DNA from: Phenylobacterium kunshanense
GTDB lineage: Bacteria > Pseudomonadota > Alphaproteobacteria > Caulobacterales > Caulobacteraceae
Assembly (NCBI RefSeq): GCF_003254525.1
Contig: NZ_QFYS01000014.1
Span: forward strand, 1-53,751
Length of the DNA stretch: 53,751 nucleotides
Direction: 5' to 3'
Below, in pieces: positions 8,249 through 19,423 of this stretch (within the stretch, counting starts at the first letter, position 1; each line of letters begins with the position of its first letter). The notes under the pieces are model-generated. The model worked only from the letters and a program-made list of their open reading frames with translations, was not told the origin of the DNA and made no database searches. Both the position numbers and the translations under genes were made by a program.

Positions 8249-9634
8249 ATGACCCAACACTGGACGCCCGCATCCTGGAGATCGAAGCCCGCGAAGCACA
8301 TCCCGTCCGACTATCCGGACATGGCCGAGCTGTCGCGAGTCGAGACCACCCTTCGGAAGATGCCGCCGCTGGTGTTTGCGGGCGAGGCGCGCCGCCTGAA
8401 GGGTCTCCTCGGCGACGTTGCGGCCGGCAAGGCCTTCCTGCTCCAGGGCGGCGACTGCGCCGAGAGCTTCAAGGAATTCCACGCGGACAACATCCGCGAC
8501 ACCTTCCGCCTGATCCTGCAGATGGCGGTGGTGCTGACCTTCGCCGGCGGCAAGCCGGTGGTTAAGGTCGGCCGCATGGCCGGCCAGTTCGGCAAGCCGC
8601 GCTCGTCGCCGGTGGAGACGGTCGACGGCGTGGAGCTGCCTAGCTACCGGGGCGACAACATCAACGGGATGGACTTCACCCCGGAGAGCCGCACGCCGGA
8701 CCCGCAGCGCCTGATCCAGGCCTACAGCCAGTCGTCGGCGACGCTGAACCTGCTGCGCGCCTTCGCGGGCGGCGGCTATGCCGACCTCTACAACATCCAT
8801 CGCTGGACCCTGGGCTTCGTGAATGACAGCCCGCAGGGGGCGCGATACCGCGAACTGTCGGAAAAGATCTCCGAGGCCCTGACCTTCATGGCGGCCATCG
8901 GCGTCACGCCCGAGACCCACCCCGAGATGCACCGGGTGGAGTTCTTCACCTCGCACGAAGGCCTGCTGCTGGGCTTCGAGGAGGCGATGACCCGCGTCGA
9001 TAGCACCTCGGGCGAGTGGTACGACACCTCGGCCCACCTGCTGTGGATCGGCGAGCGCACCCGCCAGCTCGACGGGGCGCACGTGGAGTTCTTCCGCGGC
9101 ATCAGGAACCCGATCGGCGTGAAGGTCGGCCCGACGCTGGAGTCGGACGAACTGCTGCGCCTCATCGACACCCTGAACCCGCGGGACGAGCCAGGCCGCC
9201 TGACGCTGTACGGCCGCTTCGGCTACGACAAGATCGAGCAGCGGCTGCCGAACCTGCTGCGCGCGGTGAAGGCTTCGGGCCGGACCGTCGTCTGGGCCAT
9301 CGACCCGATGCACGGCAACACCCTGACGGCCAACACCGGCTTCAAGACCCGGCCGTTCGACCGCATCCTCTCGGAGGTGAAGTCCTTCGTCGACATATGC
9401 AAGGCCGAGGGGGTCCATCCCGGCGGCGTGCACCTGGAGATGACGGGGCAGAACGTCACCGAGTGCCTGGGCGGCGCCCGCGCGCTGACCGAGGGCGAGC
9501 TCGGCGACCGCTACCACACCCACTGCGATCCGCGGCTGAACGGCGAGCAGGCCCTGGAACTGGCGTTCCTGGTGGCCGAGAAGCTGAAGGACGACCGGGT
9601 CGACCTGGCCGACCGCGTGGCGGCCAATATCTGA
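8249..9634 (+). CDS. aroG: class II 3-deoxy-7-phosphoheptulonate synthase (DAHP synthase)
   Basis: Catalyses the first shikimate-pathway step, condensing phosphoenolpyruvate with erythrose-4-phosphate in the cytoplasm. The 461-residue protein is the plant/actinobacterial-type class II enzyme. Recognisable blocks are LLQGGDCAESF near residue 66 with the metal-binding Cys, KVGRMAGQFGKPRS, the FTSHEGLLLGFEEAMTR segment, and VVWAIDPMHGNTL with later metal ligands in HLEMTGQNVTEC. I see no strong Shine-Dalgarno sequence before the ATG at 8249, and the gap to the upstream ligase-like gene is 82 bp. A strong hairpin follows the stop. The symbol follows usage for class II enzymes and is not certain. 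Confidence 0.93.
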   Translation: MTQHWTPASWRSKPAKHIPSDYPDMAELSRVETTLRKMPPLVFAGEARRLKGLLGDVAAGKAFLLQGGDCAESFKEFHADNIRDTFRLILQMAVVLTFAGGKPVVKVGRMAGQFGKPRSSPVETVDGVELPSYRGDNINGMDFTPESRTPDPQRLIQAYSQSSATLNLLRAFAGGGYADLYNIHRWTLGFVNDSPQGARYRELSEKISEALTFMAAIGVTPETHPEMHRVEFFTSHEGLLLGFEEAMTRVDSTSGEWYDTSAHLLWIGERTRQLDGAHVEFFRGIRNPIGVKVGPTLESDELLRLIDTLNPRDEPGRLTLYGRFGYDKIEQRLPNLLRAVKASGRTVVWAIDPMHGNTLTANTGFKTRPFDRILSEVKSFVDICKAEGVHPGGVHLEMTGQNVTECLGGARALTEGELGDRYHTHCDPRLNGEQALELAFLVAEKLKDDRVDLADRVAANI

Positions 9635-9643
9635 CGCGAGGTT

Positions 9644-9674
9644 TCCCGGGCGGCGGCGCTGCCGTGGCCCGGGA
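9644..9674 (+). terminator. hairpin terminator after DAHP synthase
   Basis: A 14-bp stem with one mismatch and one G-T pair closes a 3-base loop at 9644-9674, outer arms TCCCGGGC/GCCCGGGA. It starts 9 bp after the stop codon. There is no U-tract, as is frequent in GC-rich genomes. Confidence 0.5.
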
Positions 9675-9757
9675 CGCCGTCAGCGCCGATTTCGGCGGCT
9701 CCCCCCTGAACTTCTTCGTCCGGCGGCAGTTGGGCGGGGGACAGGAGGGATGCTCAC

Positions 9758-11842
<2,085 letters not shown>

Positions 11843-11965
11843 TCCAAGCTGTGCCCTGCGGGTCACGGAGGCCCGGCGGAAGTCCGGAACGGCGGAGCTG
11901 GCCCTTGCCCAAAGTCTGGGTGGGCGCCAGTCTCCGCGCCTCTTTGAAACCCGGGACCCGTCGTC

Positions 11966-13321
11966 ATGGACCGCCCTGCGGCCCAAGAGCCTTCGCCTGT
12001 CCGCAAGGACCTCACGACCCTGCTGACGCTGTCGGGGCCGGTGGTGCTGTCGCGCCTGGGCATCATGGCCATGGGGCTGACCGACGCCGTGGTCGTCGGA
12101 CGCTATTCGGCGACTGAGCTCGGCTATCACGCCCTCGGCTGGGCCCCGACCAGCGTGGTGCTGACCGCCGTCGTCGGCCTGCTCACGGGCGTGCAGGTGA
12201 TGACTGCCCGCGCCGTGGGCGAGGGGCGGCGGGACAAGACCGGCGCGGTGCTCCGGCGTGGCCTCGTCTACAGCTTCTGGATCGGCCTGGTCTCGACGGC
12301 GGTCCTGGCCGCGGTTGGCCCGCCGTTCCTGCATGCGATCGGCCTGGAGAAGGATCTGGCGGACGGCGCCAGCCGGGCGCTGCTGGTCTTCGCCCTGTCC
12401 CTCACCGGTTACGCGATCAGCGTCGCGTGCAGCTTCTGGCTGGAGGGGTTGTCCCGGCCGGGACCGGCGGCCACCGCCATGTGGGCGGCCAATGTCGTCA
12501 ACCTGGCCCTGGTGCTGCTGTTCGTGCCCGGAACCTTCGGCCTGCCCGCTGGCGGGGCCGTGGGCGCGGCCTGGGCCACCTTCGGCGCGCGGACCTTCCT
12601 GGCCCTGGCGATGCTGGGCTTCATCGTCCGCATGGGGGAGGCGCGGGCGCTCGGCGTGTTCACGAAGCCGGAGCCGGACCGAGCCGCCGCCACCGAGCAG
12701 CGGCGGATCGGCTACGGCGCGGGCGTCTCGAACTTCCTGGAAGTCTCCGCCTTCGCCAGCATGAACGTCATCGCCGGCTGGATCAGCGGCCTGGCCGTCG
12801 CCGCCTGGGCGATCGTCCTGAACGTGGCGGCGATCGTCTTCATGGTGCCGCTCGGCCTGGCGACGGGGGCCGCGGTCCTGGTCGGCAAGGCCTATGGCGC
12901 GCGCGACCCCGCGGGCGTGAACCGGGCCGGCGCCGTAGCGTTCGCGGTGACCGGCGTGTTCGGGCTGATTATTTCACTCGCCATCTGGCCGACCGCGGGT
13001 CTGATCGCCCAGGGCTACACCACCGATCCGGCGACCATCGCGATGGCCGCGCCGGCTCTGGTCCTGGCCTGCCTGTTCTTCTTCCCGGACTGCCTGCAGG
13101 TGGTCGCGGCCCAGGCGCTCAGGGCGCGGGGCGACGTGTGGCTACCCACCTATACGCACCTCGCCAGCTACATCCTGGTGATGACGCCGCTGGCCTGGTG
13201 GTTTGCGATCCCGCTGAAGATGGGCATCGACGGCATCGTCTGGGCGGTGGTGATCGCCAGCTTCCTCTCGGGCGGCCTGCTGCTGGGCCGCTTCTGGATG
13301 CTGAGCCGGCGCGAGCGCTAG
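11966..13321 (+). CDS. MATE family multidrug/cation antiporter
   Basis: A 451-residue inner-membrane protein with about twelve transmembrane segments in two homologous halves, typical of MATE/NorM transporters that export cationic drugs in exchange for Na+ or H+. The first helix region GPVVLSRLGIMAMGLTDAVVVGRYS matches the family N-terminal signature, and GAAVLVGKAYGARDP in the second half repeats it. The gap upstream (123 bp) after katE shows no clear promoter. Its stop codon overlaps that of the convergent downstream gene within a CTAG palindrome. Substrate unknown. Confidence 0.88.
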   Translation: MDRPAAQEPSPVRKDLTTLLTLSGPVVLSRLGIMAMGLTDAVVVGRYSATELGYHALGWAPTSVVLTAVVGLLTGVQVMTARAVGEGRRDKTGAVLRRGLVYSFWIGLVSTAVLAAVGPPFLHAIGLEKDLADGASRALLVFALSLTGYAISVACSFWLEGLSRPGPAATAMWAANVVNLALVLLFVPGTFGLPAGGAVGAAWATFGARTFLALAMLGFIVRMGEARALGVFTKPEPDRAAATEQRRIGYGAGVSNFLEVSAFASMNVIAGWISGLAVAAWAIVLNVAAIVFMVPLGLATGAAVLVGKAYGARDPAGVNRAGAVAFAVTGVFGLIISLAIWPTAGLIAQGYTTDPATIAMAAPALVLACLFFFPDCLQVVAAQALRARGDVWLPTYTHLASYILVMTPLAWWFAIPLKMGIDGIVWAVVIASFLSGGLLLGRFWMLSRRER

Positions 13322-14226
13322 ACGCCCGCACCCAGGATCCAACCCTCCTCGCGCTCGGCGTCCAGCACGACGTCGGCGGCGGTGTCCTTCGGCGGCGCGA
13401 AGAGGGCGCCCAGCTTGTTCGCCTCATCCAGGCGGGCGAAGTGCTCGGCGGTCGTGCGCACCTGGGTCAGGTCCTTGACCTCGCCGGGCGCGCCCTGCGG
13501 CTTCAGCATCGACGGATAGACCTCGGCCACCACGGCCTCAACGCCGTTGAGATCCGCCTCGGTCAGCGCCTTGAAGCCCGTCTCGAACGGCCAGACCTTC
13601 ACGGCCTCGCCGCGCGCGTCCTTCAGGCGCCGCACGAACGGGATGCCCAGGATCGCCTGACCTCCCACCGAGCCGTTGTAGTAGAGCTTCCAGATCGAGG
13701 CGGCGCCCTTGGCCGCCAGGTCGCCATGACGGAACTCGGGCAGGTCGTCCGGCCCGTGGTTCCGTGTCCGCTTGGGCTGCAGGGTGGTGAGGGCGTCCTT
13801 CGGCGGGCAGCCCCAGAAGGGGAACGGGCCACCGGTCAGGCGCCGGTTGATCTCGGAGCCCACGCCGAAGCGGTTGTTGGTGTTGTCGGCCTTGTCCTTG
13901 ACCATCTTGGCGAGCTGGTCCCAGGTCGCGCGCCAAGGCTGCTCGCCCGGGAGGTTCAACGCCGTCGCGAAGCCGCGCGGGAAGCCCAGCGGGAAGTCGA
14001 AGCCGATCAAGGCCCGCTCGCCGCGCTTCTTCAGGTCATCGAGGATGGCCGCCAGCCGCGTCTCGGCCTCGGCCCGGGTCGAGGGATTGTAGCTCTCGAA
14101 GGCCATGCGGAAGCGGATGTCGCGCTTCAGCACGCCGATCCAGATGGAATCGGCCCCCGTCGTCGGCTTGGCCGCGGCGCTCCAGTCGACGATCACATAG
14201 GCGCTGAACAGGCGCGGCACGGCCAA
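13318..14226 (-). CDS. DUF429-like conserved protein
   Basis: A 302-residue protein beginning AVPRLFSAYVIVDWSAAAKP. The early Asp in VDWSAA and the later IGFDFPLGFPRG block resemble the acidic motifs of DUF429 / RNase H-like predicted nucleases. In some genomes similar proteins carry cobalamin- or molybdopterin-related names that I cannot support here. GGAGTTTGG precedes the ATG closely. It ends convergently with the MATE gene, the two stop codons sharing 4 bp. It lies downstream of the oxidoreductase gene on the same strand but a 10-bp hairpin separates them, so separate transcription is likely. Function unknown. Confidence 0.6.
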   Translation of the reverse strand: MAVPRLFSAYVIVDWSAAAKPTTGADSIWIGVLKRDIRFRMAFESYNPSTRAEAETRLAAILDDLKKRGERALIGFDFPLGFPRGFATALNLPGEQPWRATWDQLAKMVKDKADNTNNRFGVGSEINRRLTGGPFPFWGCPPKDALTTLQPKRTRNHGPDDLPEFRHGDLAAKGAASIWKLYYNGSVGGQAILGIPFVRRLKDARGEAVKVWPFETGFKALTEADLNGVEAVVAEVYPSMLKPQGAPGEVKDLTQVRTTAEHFARLDEANKLGALFAPPKDTAADVVLDAEREEGWILGAGV

Positions 14227-14248
14227 ACTCCAGGATAACTCGGGGGGA

Positions 14249-14275
14249 GGATGAGGGCTTTCTACGCCCTCATCC
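14249..14275 (-). terminator. hairpin between oxidoreductase and DUF429-like gene
   Basis: A perfect 10-bp stem (GGATGAGGGC/GCCCTCATCC) with a 7-base loop at 14249-14275. It lies 16 bp downstream of the oxidoreductase stop on the minus strand. No U-tract is present. Confidence 0.5.
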
Positions 14276-14290
14276 CGGGTGGTCCAACCG

Positions 14291-15292
14291 TCAGGCGAGC
14301 TTGACCAGCATCTTGCCGAGGTTCTCGCCCTTGAACAGGCCGACGAAGGCGTCGGGGGCCTTCTCGATCCCCTCCTTCACGGTCTCGCGCCAGGTGACCT
14401 TGCCTTCCTTGACCCATTGGCCGAGCTCGCGGTGATAGTCGGCCATCATGTCCCAGTGGGTGGAGACGATGAAGCCTTCCATGCGGAGCTGCTTGCCGAC
14501 CATCTGGACCAGGTTGCGCGGGCCGGGCGGGAGCTCGGTGGCGTTGTACATCGAGATCGCGCCGCAGAGGGCGAAGCGCGCGAAGGGCCGGGCCGCTGCC
14601 AGGGCGGCTTCCAGGTGCTCGCCGCCGACGTTGTCGAAATAGACGTCGATGCCCTTGGGCGCGGCGCGGAGGAGGGCGGCGGTCAGGTCCTTCTCGGCCT
14701 TGTAGTCGATGACCTCGTCACAGCCGATCTCCTTCAGGAAGGCGACCTTCTCCGCCCCGCCGGCCGAACCGATGACCGTGTGCCCCTTGGCCTTGGCGAT
14801 CTGCACCACCATCGAGCCCACGGCGCCCGCCGCGCCCGACACGAAGACGATGTCGCCGTCCTTCAGCGCCGCGACGCGCAGCAGGCCCGCGTAGGCGGTC
14901 AGGCCCGGCATCCCCGCCGCGCCGAGGAAGGCCTGGGGCGGCAGGCCGGCGGTCTCCAGCTTCTGCACGCTGGCGGCCGGGGCGTTGAAGCCCTCGCGCC
15001 AGCCGAGGTTGGACTGCACCAGATCGCCAGGCTTCAGGGACGGATCGTTGGAGAGGGTGACCTCGCCGATGGCCCCGCCTTCCAGCGGCGCGCCGAGCTG
15101 GAACGGTGGCACGTAGCTCTTCACGTCGTTCATGCGGCCGCGCATGTAGGGGTCGACCGTCATCCAGAGGTTCTTCACCTGCACCTCCCCCGGCCCGGGC
15201 GCGGGCAGGTCGACGGTGGCCAGCTCGAAATTGTCGTGGGTCGGCACGCCATTCGGGCGGCTCTTCAGGCGGATCTCTCGGACGGCGGTCAT
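14291..15292 (-). CDS. NADP-dependent oxidoreductase, prostaglandin/leukotriene reductase-like (MDR superfamily)
   Basis: A 333-residue zinc-independent medium-chain dehydrogenase/reductase of the CurA / prostaglandin reductase group, which reduces the C=C bond of alpha,beta-unsaturated carbonyl compounds with NADPH. The N-terminal VDPYMRGRM and GAPLEGGAIGEV blocks and the nucleotide-binding FVSGAAGAVGSMVVQIAKAKG are diagnostic, and YFDNVGGEHLEAAL follows. The ATG at 15292 is chosen because GGAGGA lies about 5 bp upstream; the open frame continues further but that part is the shadow of the divergent gene. Probably a detoxification enzyme; the substrate is unknown. Confidence 0.9.
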   Translation of the reverse strand: MTAVREIRLKSRPNGVPTHDNFELATVDLPAPGPGEVQVKNLWMTVDPYMRGRMNDVKSYVPPFQLGAPLEGGAIGEVTLSNDPSLKPGDLVQSNLGWREGFNAPAASVQKLETAGLPPQAFLGAAGMPGLTAYAGLLRVAALKDGDIVFVSGAAGAVGSMVVQIAKAKGHTVIGSAGGAEKVAFLKEIGCDEVIDYKAEKDLTAALLRAAPKGIDVYFDNVGGEHLEAALAAARPFARFALCGAISMYNATELPPGPRNLVQMVGKQLRMEGFIVSTHWDMMADYHRELGQWVKEGKVTWRETVKEGIEKAPDAFVGLFKGENLGKMLVKLA

Positions 15293-15376
15293 GGCTTCCT
15301 CCAGCTCGGTTTCAAACAGTTGTAAGAGGCCTGTCGGGTGGCGTCGATAGCGCGGCGCATGATAGGCCCCGACGCC

Positions 15377-16300
15377 ATGAGCGAGACCTTGCGCGGCGGC
15401 GTCATCGGAGCGGGCGTGTTCGGCGGCTATCACGCCCGGCAGTATGCGCGTCTGCCTGGCGTGACGTTCGTCGGCGTCTACGATCCCCACCCTGAGCGCG
15501 CGGCCGGAGTCGCCATGCCCCTGGGTGGGCGGGCGTTCGCCGACCTCGAGGCGCTGCTGGCCGAGGTGGATGTCGTGACCGTGGCCTCCCCGGCCAGCCA
15601 TCACGCCGAGCAGGCGCTGGCGGCGATCGCGGCGGGAAAGCACGTCTATGTCGAGAAGCCCGTCGCCATCTCCGTCCCAGACGGGGAAAAGGTGCGCGCG
15701 GCGGCCGACAAGGCCGGACTGGTCGTCGCCTGCGGACACCAGGAGCGGGTCGTGTTCCAGGCCATGGGCCTGCTGGACGTGACCGAGCAGCCGCTGCTGC
15801 TGGAGGCGCTGCGCCACGGTCCGCCATCGGACCGCAGCCGCGACGTCACGGCGGTGCTGGACCTGATGATTCACGACATCGACCTCGTCCTCGCCATAGC
15901 GGCGGCCGATCCGGTGACGGCCGAGGCCGAAGGGGAACGCGCGGCGGATGGGGTGTGGGACGCGGTGCGGGCCGAGGTCAGTTTCGACAGCGGGTTCACC
16001 GCGCGCTTCGACGTCTCCCGCATGGCGGAAGCGCGGCGGCGGACGATGAGGGTGGTCTATCCCTCGGGCGAGGTGGAGATCGATTTCGTCGCGCGGACCT
16101 TCCGCAACACCACGCCCTTCGCCCTCAACCCCGACTTCGCGGACACGCCGGCCGCCGCCGACCCGCTGGGGGCGAGCGTCGAAGGGTTCCTGCAGGCGGT
16201 GCGAGGCCTGGCCCCGCGACCTGTGGTCAGTGCGGGCGAGGCGATCGCGGCGCTGGACCTGGCGGTCGCGGTCGAGAAGGCCCTCGACGAGGCCAACTGA
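15377..16300 (+). CDS. Gfo/Idh/MocA family oxidoreductase
   Basis: A 307-residue NAD(P)-dependent dehydrogenase of the glucose-fructose oxidoreductase / inositol dehydrogenase family. The N-terminal Rossmann fold has GVIGAGVFGGYHARQY, and VYVEKPVAI carries the conserved Lys of the EKP motif. HDIDLVLAI supplies the usual His-Asp pair of the catalytic region. The ATG at 15377 puts the Rossmann fold at residue 7; in-frame ATGs at 15338 and 15359 would add non-homologous residues. No strong ribosome-binding site distinguishes them. It is divergent from the NADPH oxidoreductase and convergent with the TonB receptor. The sugar or other substrate cannot be inferred. Confidence 0.88.
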   Translation: MSETLRGGVIGAGVFGGYHARQYARLPGVTFVGVYDPHPERAAGVAMPLGGRAFADLEALLAEVDVVTVASPASHHAEQALAAIAAGKHVYVEKPVAISVPDGEKVRAAADKAGLVVACGHQERVVFQAMGLLDVTEQPLLLEALRHGPPSDRSRDVTAVLDLMIHDIDLVLAIAAADPVTAEAEGERAADGVWDAVRAEVSFDSGFTARFDVSRMAEARRRTMRVVYPSGEVEIDFVARTFRNTTPFALNPDFADTPAAADPLGASVEGFLQAVRGLAPRPVVSAGEAIAALDLAVAVEKALDEAN

Positions 16301-16312
16301 AGGCCGGGAGCA

Positions 16313-16345
16313 GACGGGCGCCGCGGGGTGCGTGCGGCGCCCGTC
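16313..16345. terminator. bidirectional terminator between convergent genes
   Basis: A perfect 12-bp stem GACGGGCGCCGC (16313-16324) / GCGGCGCCCGTC (16334-16345) with a 9-base loop. It fills most of the 53-bp gap between the convergent Gfo/Idh gene and TonB receptor gene. There is no U-tract. Confidence 0.6.
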
Positions 16346-16353
16346 CTACGGCG

Positions 16354-19095
16354 TCAGAAGCGGTACTGCAGTTCCACGCCGTAGATGCGCGGCGGCGTCA
16401 GCTCATAGACCTGCGCGCCGTTGGGGAAGCGGTCCGACGCCACCGTGGCGCTGTTGTTGCGCTGGGACGCCGCCACGGCGGCGGCGTAGCCGTCGTCGTT
16501 GAGGACGTTCTTCACGTAGGCGATGACCGTGTACTTGCCGCCCTCGGGAGCCCAGATGGCCCGCAGGTCCACCTGGTCCCAGGACGGGGCCGAGTTGTAC
16601 TCACGCTCGAAGACGTTGGCGTACGACTTCGATCGGTAGAGGTAGGTCGCGCCCAGGGTCAGGTCGCCCGGCTCGAAGTCGAAGGTGTAGGTGCCGTTCA
16701 GCGCGAACTTGTGCTTCGGCGCCTGGGGCAGGGCGTTGCCGACGATGCTGACGGCGCCGGTGTTGATGTTGTCGTTCACATCGACGAGCAGGAGGCTCTT
16801 CTTGATCTTCGTCGGGTTGTAGCCGTAGTCGACCGTCAGCCGCAGGGGATCGATGGGCCGCCAGATGACGCTGAGCTCGGCGCCCTTGGAGACCGATTTC
16901 TCGACGTTGACGAACTGGGTGACGTTGGTCGCGCCGACCCGCACGGCCACCGGCGCCTGCAGGTTCTTGTAGTCCAGGTAGAAGAGGGCGGCGTTGAACT
17001 GCAGGTTGGTCCCGAAGTTCTTCTTCAGGCCCACCTCATAGGCGTTGACGGTCTCGGCATCGGCCTTCGGGTCGGCCAGGAAGCCGCCGGCTGAGAAGCC
17101 GAACGCCTTGTAGCCGCGGCTGTAGCGGGCATAGGCCATGGTGTCGTCGTCCGGCTCCCACTGCACGCCGGCGGTGCCCGTGACGGCGTCGGAGGTGTCC
17201 TCCAGCTCGCGGCTGGCGATTCCGTTGGGCCCGATCACATACTGGCGGCAGACCTGCGCTGCGCCAGTCCCGGTGCAGACGGACGGCGTCTTCACGCCTT
17301 CGATCAGGCCGTTGGTGCTCTTGGGCGCCAGGGTGTCGGTGAGGTCCATGGCCCCGTTGCCCAGGCCGCCAAGGGGCGCCAACGCGTTCCCAAGGCCGAG
17401 AGCCTGGCCGACGGCCGGCAGGGCCGTGAGGTTGCCGAGCAGGCTGCCCCAGTTGGCGGCGGTGCCCGGTCCGAAGGCGCCGAGGCCCAGGGCCGGATAG
17501 AGGCCGGGATAGCAGGCGTCCGAGTTGCAGACGATGCGGCGGTACTCGGTGCCGAACTTCTTGTCCTTGGTGTAGCGCAGGCCGACCGTGAGCTTCACCT
17601 GTTCGGTCGCCTGCCAGTCGACCTGGCCGAACACCGCCTTGCTGCGGGTGGTCAGGGCGTAGTTGCCGGTGGACCAGTAGTTCTCCGGGTTCGGCCTGGC
17701 GCCCAGGATCGGCGTCTGCAGCGAGGACGGGCCGACGAGGAAGAAGTCGGCGGTGCTGCCGGTGCCGGTGTATTTCTCGTTGAAATAGAAGGCGCCGACG
17801 ATCCACTGCAGAGGTCCGTCATGGGTCGACGAGATGTTGATCTCGTGGCTGAACCACTTCGGGTATTCGAAGTAGTGGTAGCCGTTGTTGGCGTTCACCG
17901 TCAGGGGTGAGCAGTTGACGCTCGATCGGCCGGCGGCGAACAGCGCTCCAACGGTTCCGCAGATGGAGCCTGGCGCCAGTGGGATCTGGTACGACTGGAC
18001 GCTGGTGGCGTCGGTGTCGCCGTAGAGGTCGTACTTATACTCCTGAATACCGCCGACGTATTTCACGTCCACCGTGGGTAGGTGGTAGACGAAATTTGCG
18101 GTCAGCGAGTTCACGTCGCGCAGGCGCACGCGCTGCGGGATGTTGGTGTTGAAGGTGTGGTTGTCGACCAGCGCCGGGTTGGACGTGGTCGTCGAGCCGT
18201 TGAACTGGCGCAGGCTGCCCGGGACGATGCCGTTGACGCCGGTCTCGGGCGAATAGCCGTGGGCGGAATTGTAGACGATCGAGAAGTTGGGGTCGGTGCG
18301 TCCCGTCTCGTAGGGGCCGTTGAGGTAGCCCGCCCGGGCGCCGGGGCCGCCGCGGTTGTGCCAGACCAGCGTCTTGTATGAGACCCAGAGGTCCGCGTTC
18401 TCGCCCAGGTCGGCCTCGATCTGCGCCTGCACCTGGTATTCGTCGCGCTTGCTGCCTTCCGACGGCAGGCCGGCGTTGACGTTCTTGAAGTAGCCCTTGC
18501 GCTGGTCGAGCTTGTAGCCGGAGACCCTGAAACGCAGGCCATCGGTGATCGGGCCCGAGACCGCCATCTGCAGGTTGGTGAAGTCGTAGTTCTCGGCGAT
18601 CGCCCGGACCTCGGCGTAGAAGTCCTCGGTCGGCCGCACGGAGATCACGTTCACGGTGCCGCCGATCGCATTGCGTCCATACAGCGTGCCCTGCGGCCCG
18701 CGCAGGATCTCCACCCGCTCCACGTCCAGCGGCGGGCCGCCGGCCAGCACGGTCGAGGTGGTGAACAGGCCATCGATGTAGATCGACACCGCCCCGTCCA
18801 CCGCGTGGACGTTCGTCAGGCGGCCAATGCCGCGCATGCTCGAGCGGTCATTCGAGGACTGGTAGACGAAGCCGGGCGTGAAGTTCGTCAGGTCCTGGAC
18901 GGTGCTGATGCCGACCAGGTCGCGTTGCTTGCTGGTGAAGGCCGAGATGGCGACCGGCACGTCCTGCAGGCTCTGCTCTCGTTTCTCGGCCGTGACGACA
19001 AGTTCCTCGATCACATTGACCTGGGCGCTCGCTGCGCTCGCCAGACTGACGCCCAGCAGCACGCTGGACACCATCAGATGGTGTTTGAATGTCAT
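16354..19095 (-). CDS. TonB-dependent outer-membrane receptor
   Basis: A 913-residue outer-membrane active transporter. Residues 1-24 are a signal peptide ending ASAASAQ. The TonB box region EELVVTAEKREQS follows at about 30-42, typical of Caulobacterales and sphingomonad receptors. The plug domain (about 45-160) contains RGIGRL, VERVEILRGPQGTLYGRNA and GGTVNVIS. The C-terminal beta-barrel ends with aromatic-terminated YGVELQYRF. GGGGAGG lies just upstream of the ATG. The family imports siderophores, vitamin B12, carbohydrates or other bulky nutrients; the ligand cannot be told. It stands alone, with a long regulatory-looking intergenic region upstream and an amino-acid racemase gene on its far side. 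Confidence 0.93.
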   Translation of the reverse strand: MTFKHHLMVSSVLLGVSLASAASAQVNVIEELVVTAEKREQSLQDVPVAISAFTSKQRDLVGISTVQDLTNFTPGFVYQSSNDRSSMRGIGRLTNVHAVDGAVSIYIDGLFTTSTVLAGGPPLDVERVEILRGPQGTLYGRNAIGGTVNVISVRPTEDFYAEVRAIAENYDFTNLQMAVSGPITDGLRFRVSGYKLDQRKGYFKNVNAGLPSEGSKRDEYQVQAQIEADLGENADLWVSYKTLVWHNRGGPGARAGYLNGPYETGRTDPNFSIVYNSAHGYSPETGVNGIVPGSLRQFNGSTTTSNPALVDNHTFNTNIPQRVRLRDVNSLTANFVYHLPTVDVKYVGGIQEYKYDLYGDTDATSVQSYQIPLAPGSICGTVGALFAAGRSSVNCSPLTVNANNGYHYFEYPKWFSHEINISSTHDGPLQWIVGAFYFNEKYTGTGSTADFFLVGPSSLQTPILGARPNPENYWSTGNYALTTRSKAVFGQVDWQATEQVKLTVGLRYTKDKKFGTEYRRIVCNSDACYPGLYPALGLGAFGPGTAANWGSLLGNLTALPAVGQALGLGNALAPLGGLGNGAMDLTDTLAPKSTNGLIEGVKTPSVCTGTGAAQVCRQYVIGPNGIASRELEDTSDAVTGTAGVQWEPDDDTMAYARYSRGYKAFGFSAGGFLADPKADAETVNAYEVGLKKNFGTNLQFNAALFYLDYKNLQAPVAVRVGATNVTQFVNVEKSVSKGAELSVIWRPIDPLRLTVDYGYNPTKIKKSLLLVDVNDNINTGAVSIVGNALPQAPKHKFALNGTYTFDFEPGDLTLGATYLYRSKSYANVFEREYNSAPSWDQVDLRAIWAPEGGKYTVIAYVKNVLNDDGYAAAVAASQRNNSATVASDRFPNGAQVYELTPPRIYGVELQYRF

Positions 19096-19331
19096 GAAAC
19101 TGCCTCCCCGCAGCTTTTTTTGGGCGCTTATTGACTGCGCTTGAAGGCAGGCTGAGGCAGTGATGAAGCTGCTGTCAACGCAAATACCGATCGTGAACGT
19201 TGATAACTAAATAAGGGTCATATACACCTGCCGGCAGAGATAAGGTGGGATGCGTACGAGTCTTGTAACTGGTCGCCCGTTGAGCAATGATGTGGTAGCT
19301 ACGGACTTTGTTCATCCCAGCAACAACCTAT

Positions 19332-19360
19332 GGGCGCGCGCATTGCGCGCCCTATTTGTT
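19332..19360 (+). terminator. orphan rho-independent terminator
   Basis: An 8-bp perfect stem GGGCGCGC (19332-19339) / GCGCGCCC (19345-19352) with loop GCATT is followed by TATTTGTT. No protein-coding gene on the plus strand ends here, so it may terminate an undescribed small RNA, or transcription from the receptor promoter region. Confidence 0.5.
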
Positions 19361-19397
19361 TGGGGTGCGCCCTGATTCCGCCGCCTGAAGTCTGAAA

Positions 19398-19423
19398 TTT
19401 CGCATTTGCGAAACATTGCGAAA
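19398..19423. promoter_or_regulatory. candidate operator with three TTGCGAAA-type half-sites
   Basis: TTTCGCA and TGCGAAA form an inverted repeat at 19398-19413, and a further direct copy of TTGCGAAA occurs at 19416-19423, one helical turn (10 bp) from the copy at 19406-19413. The arrangement looks like a cooperative repressor or activator site. The bound regulator is unknown. Confidence 0.45.
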
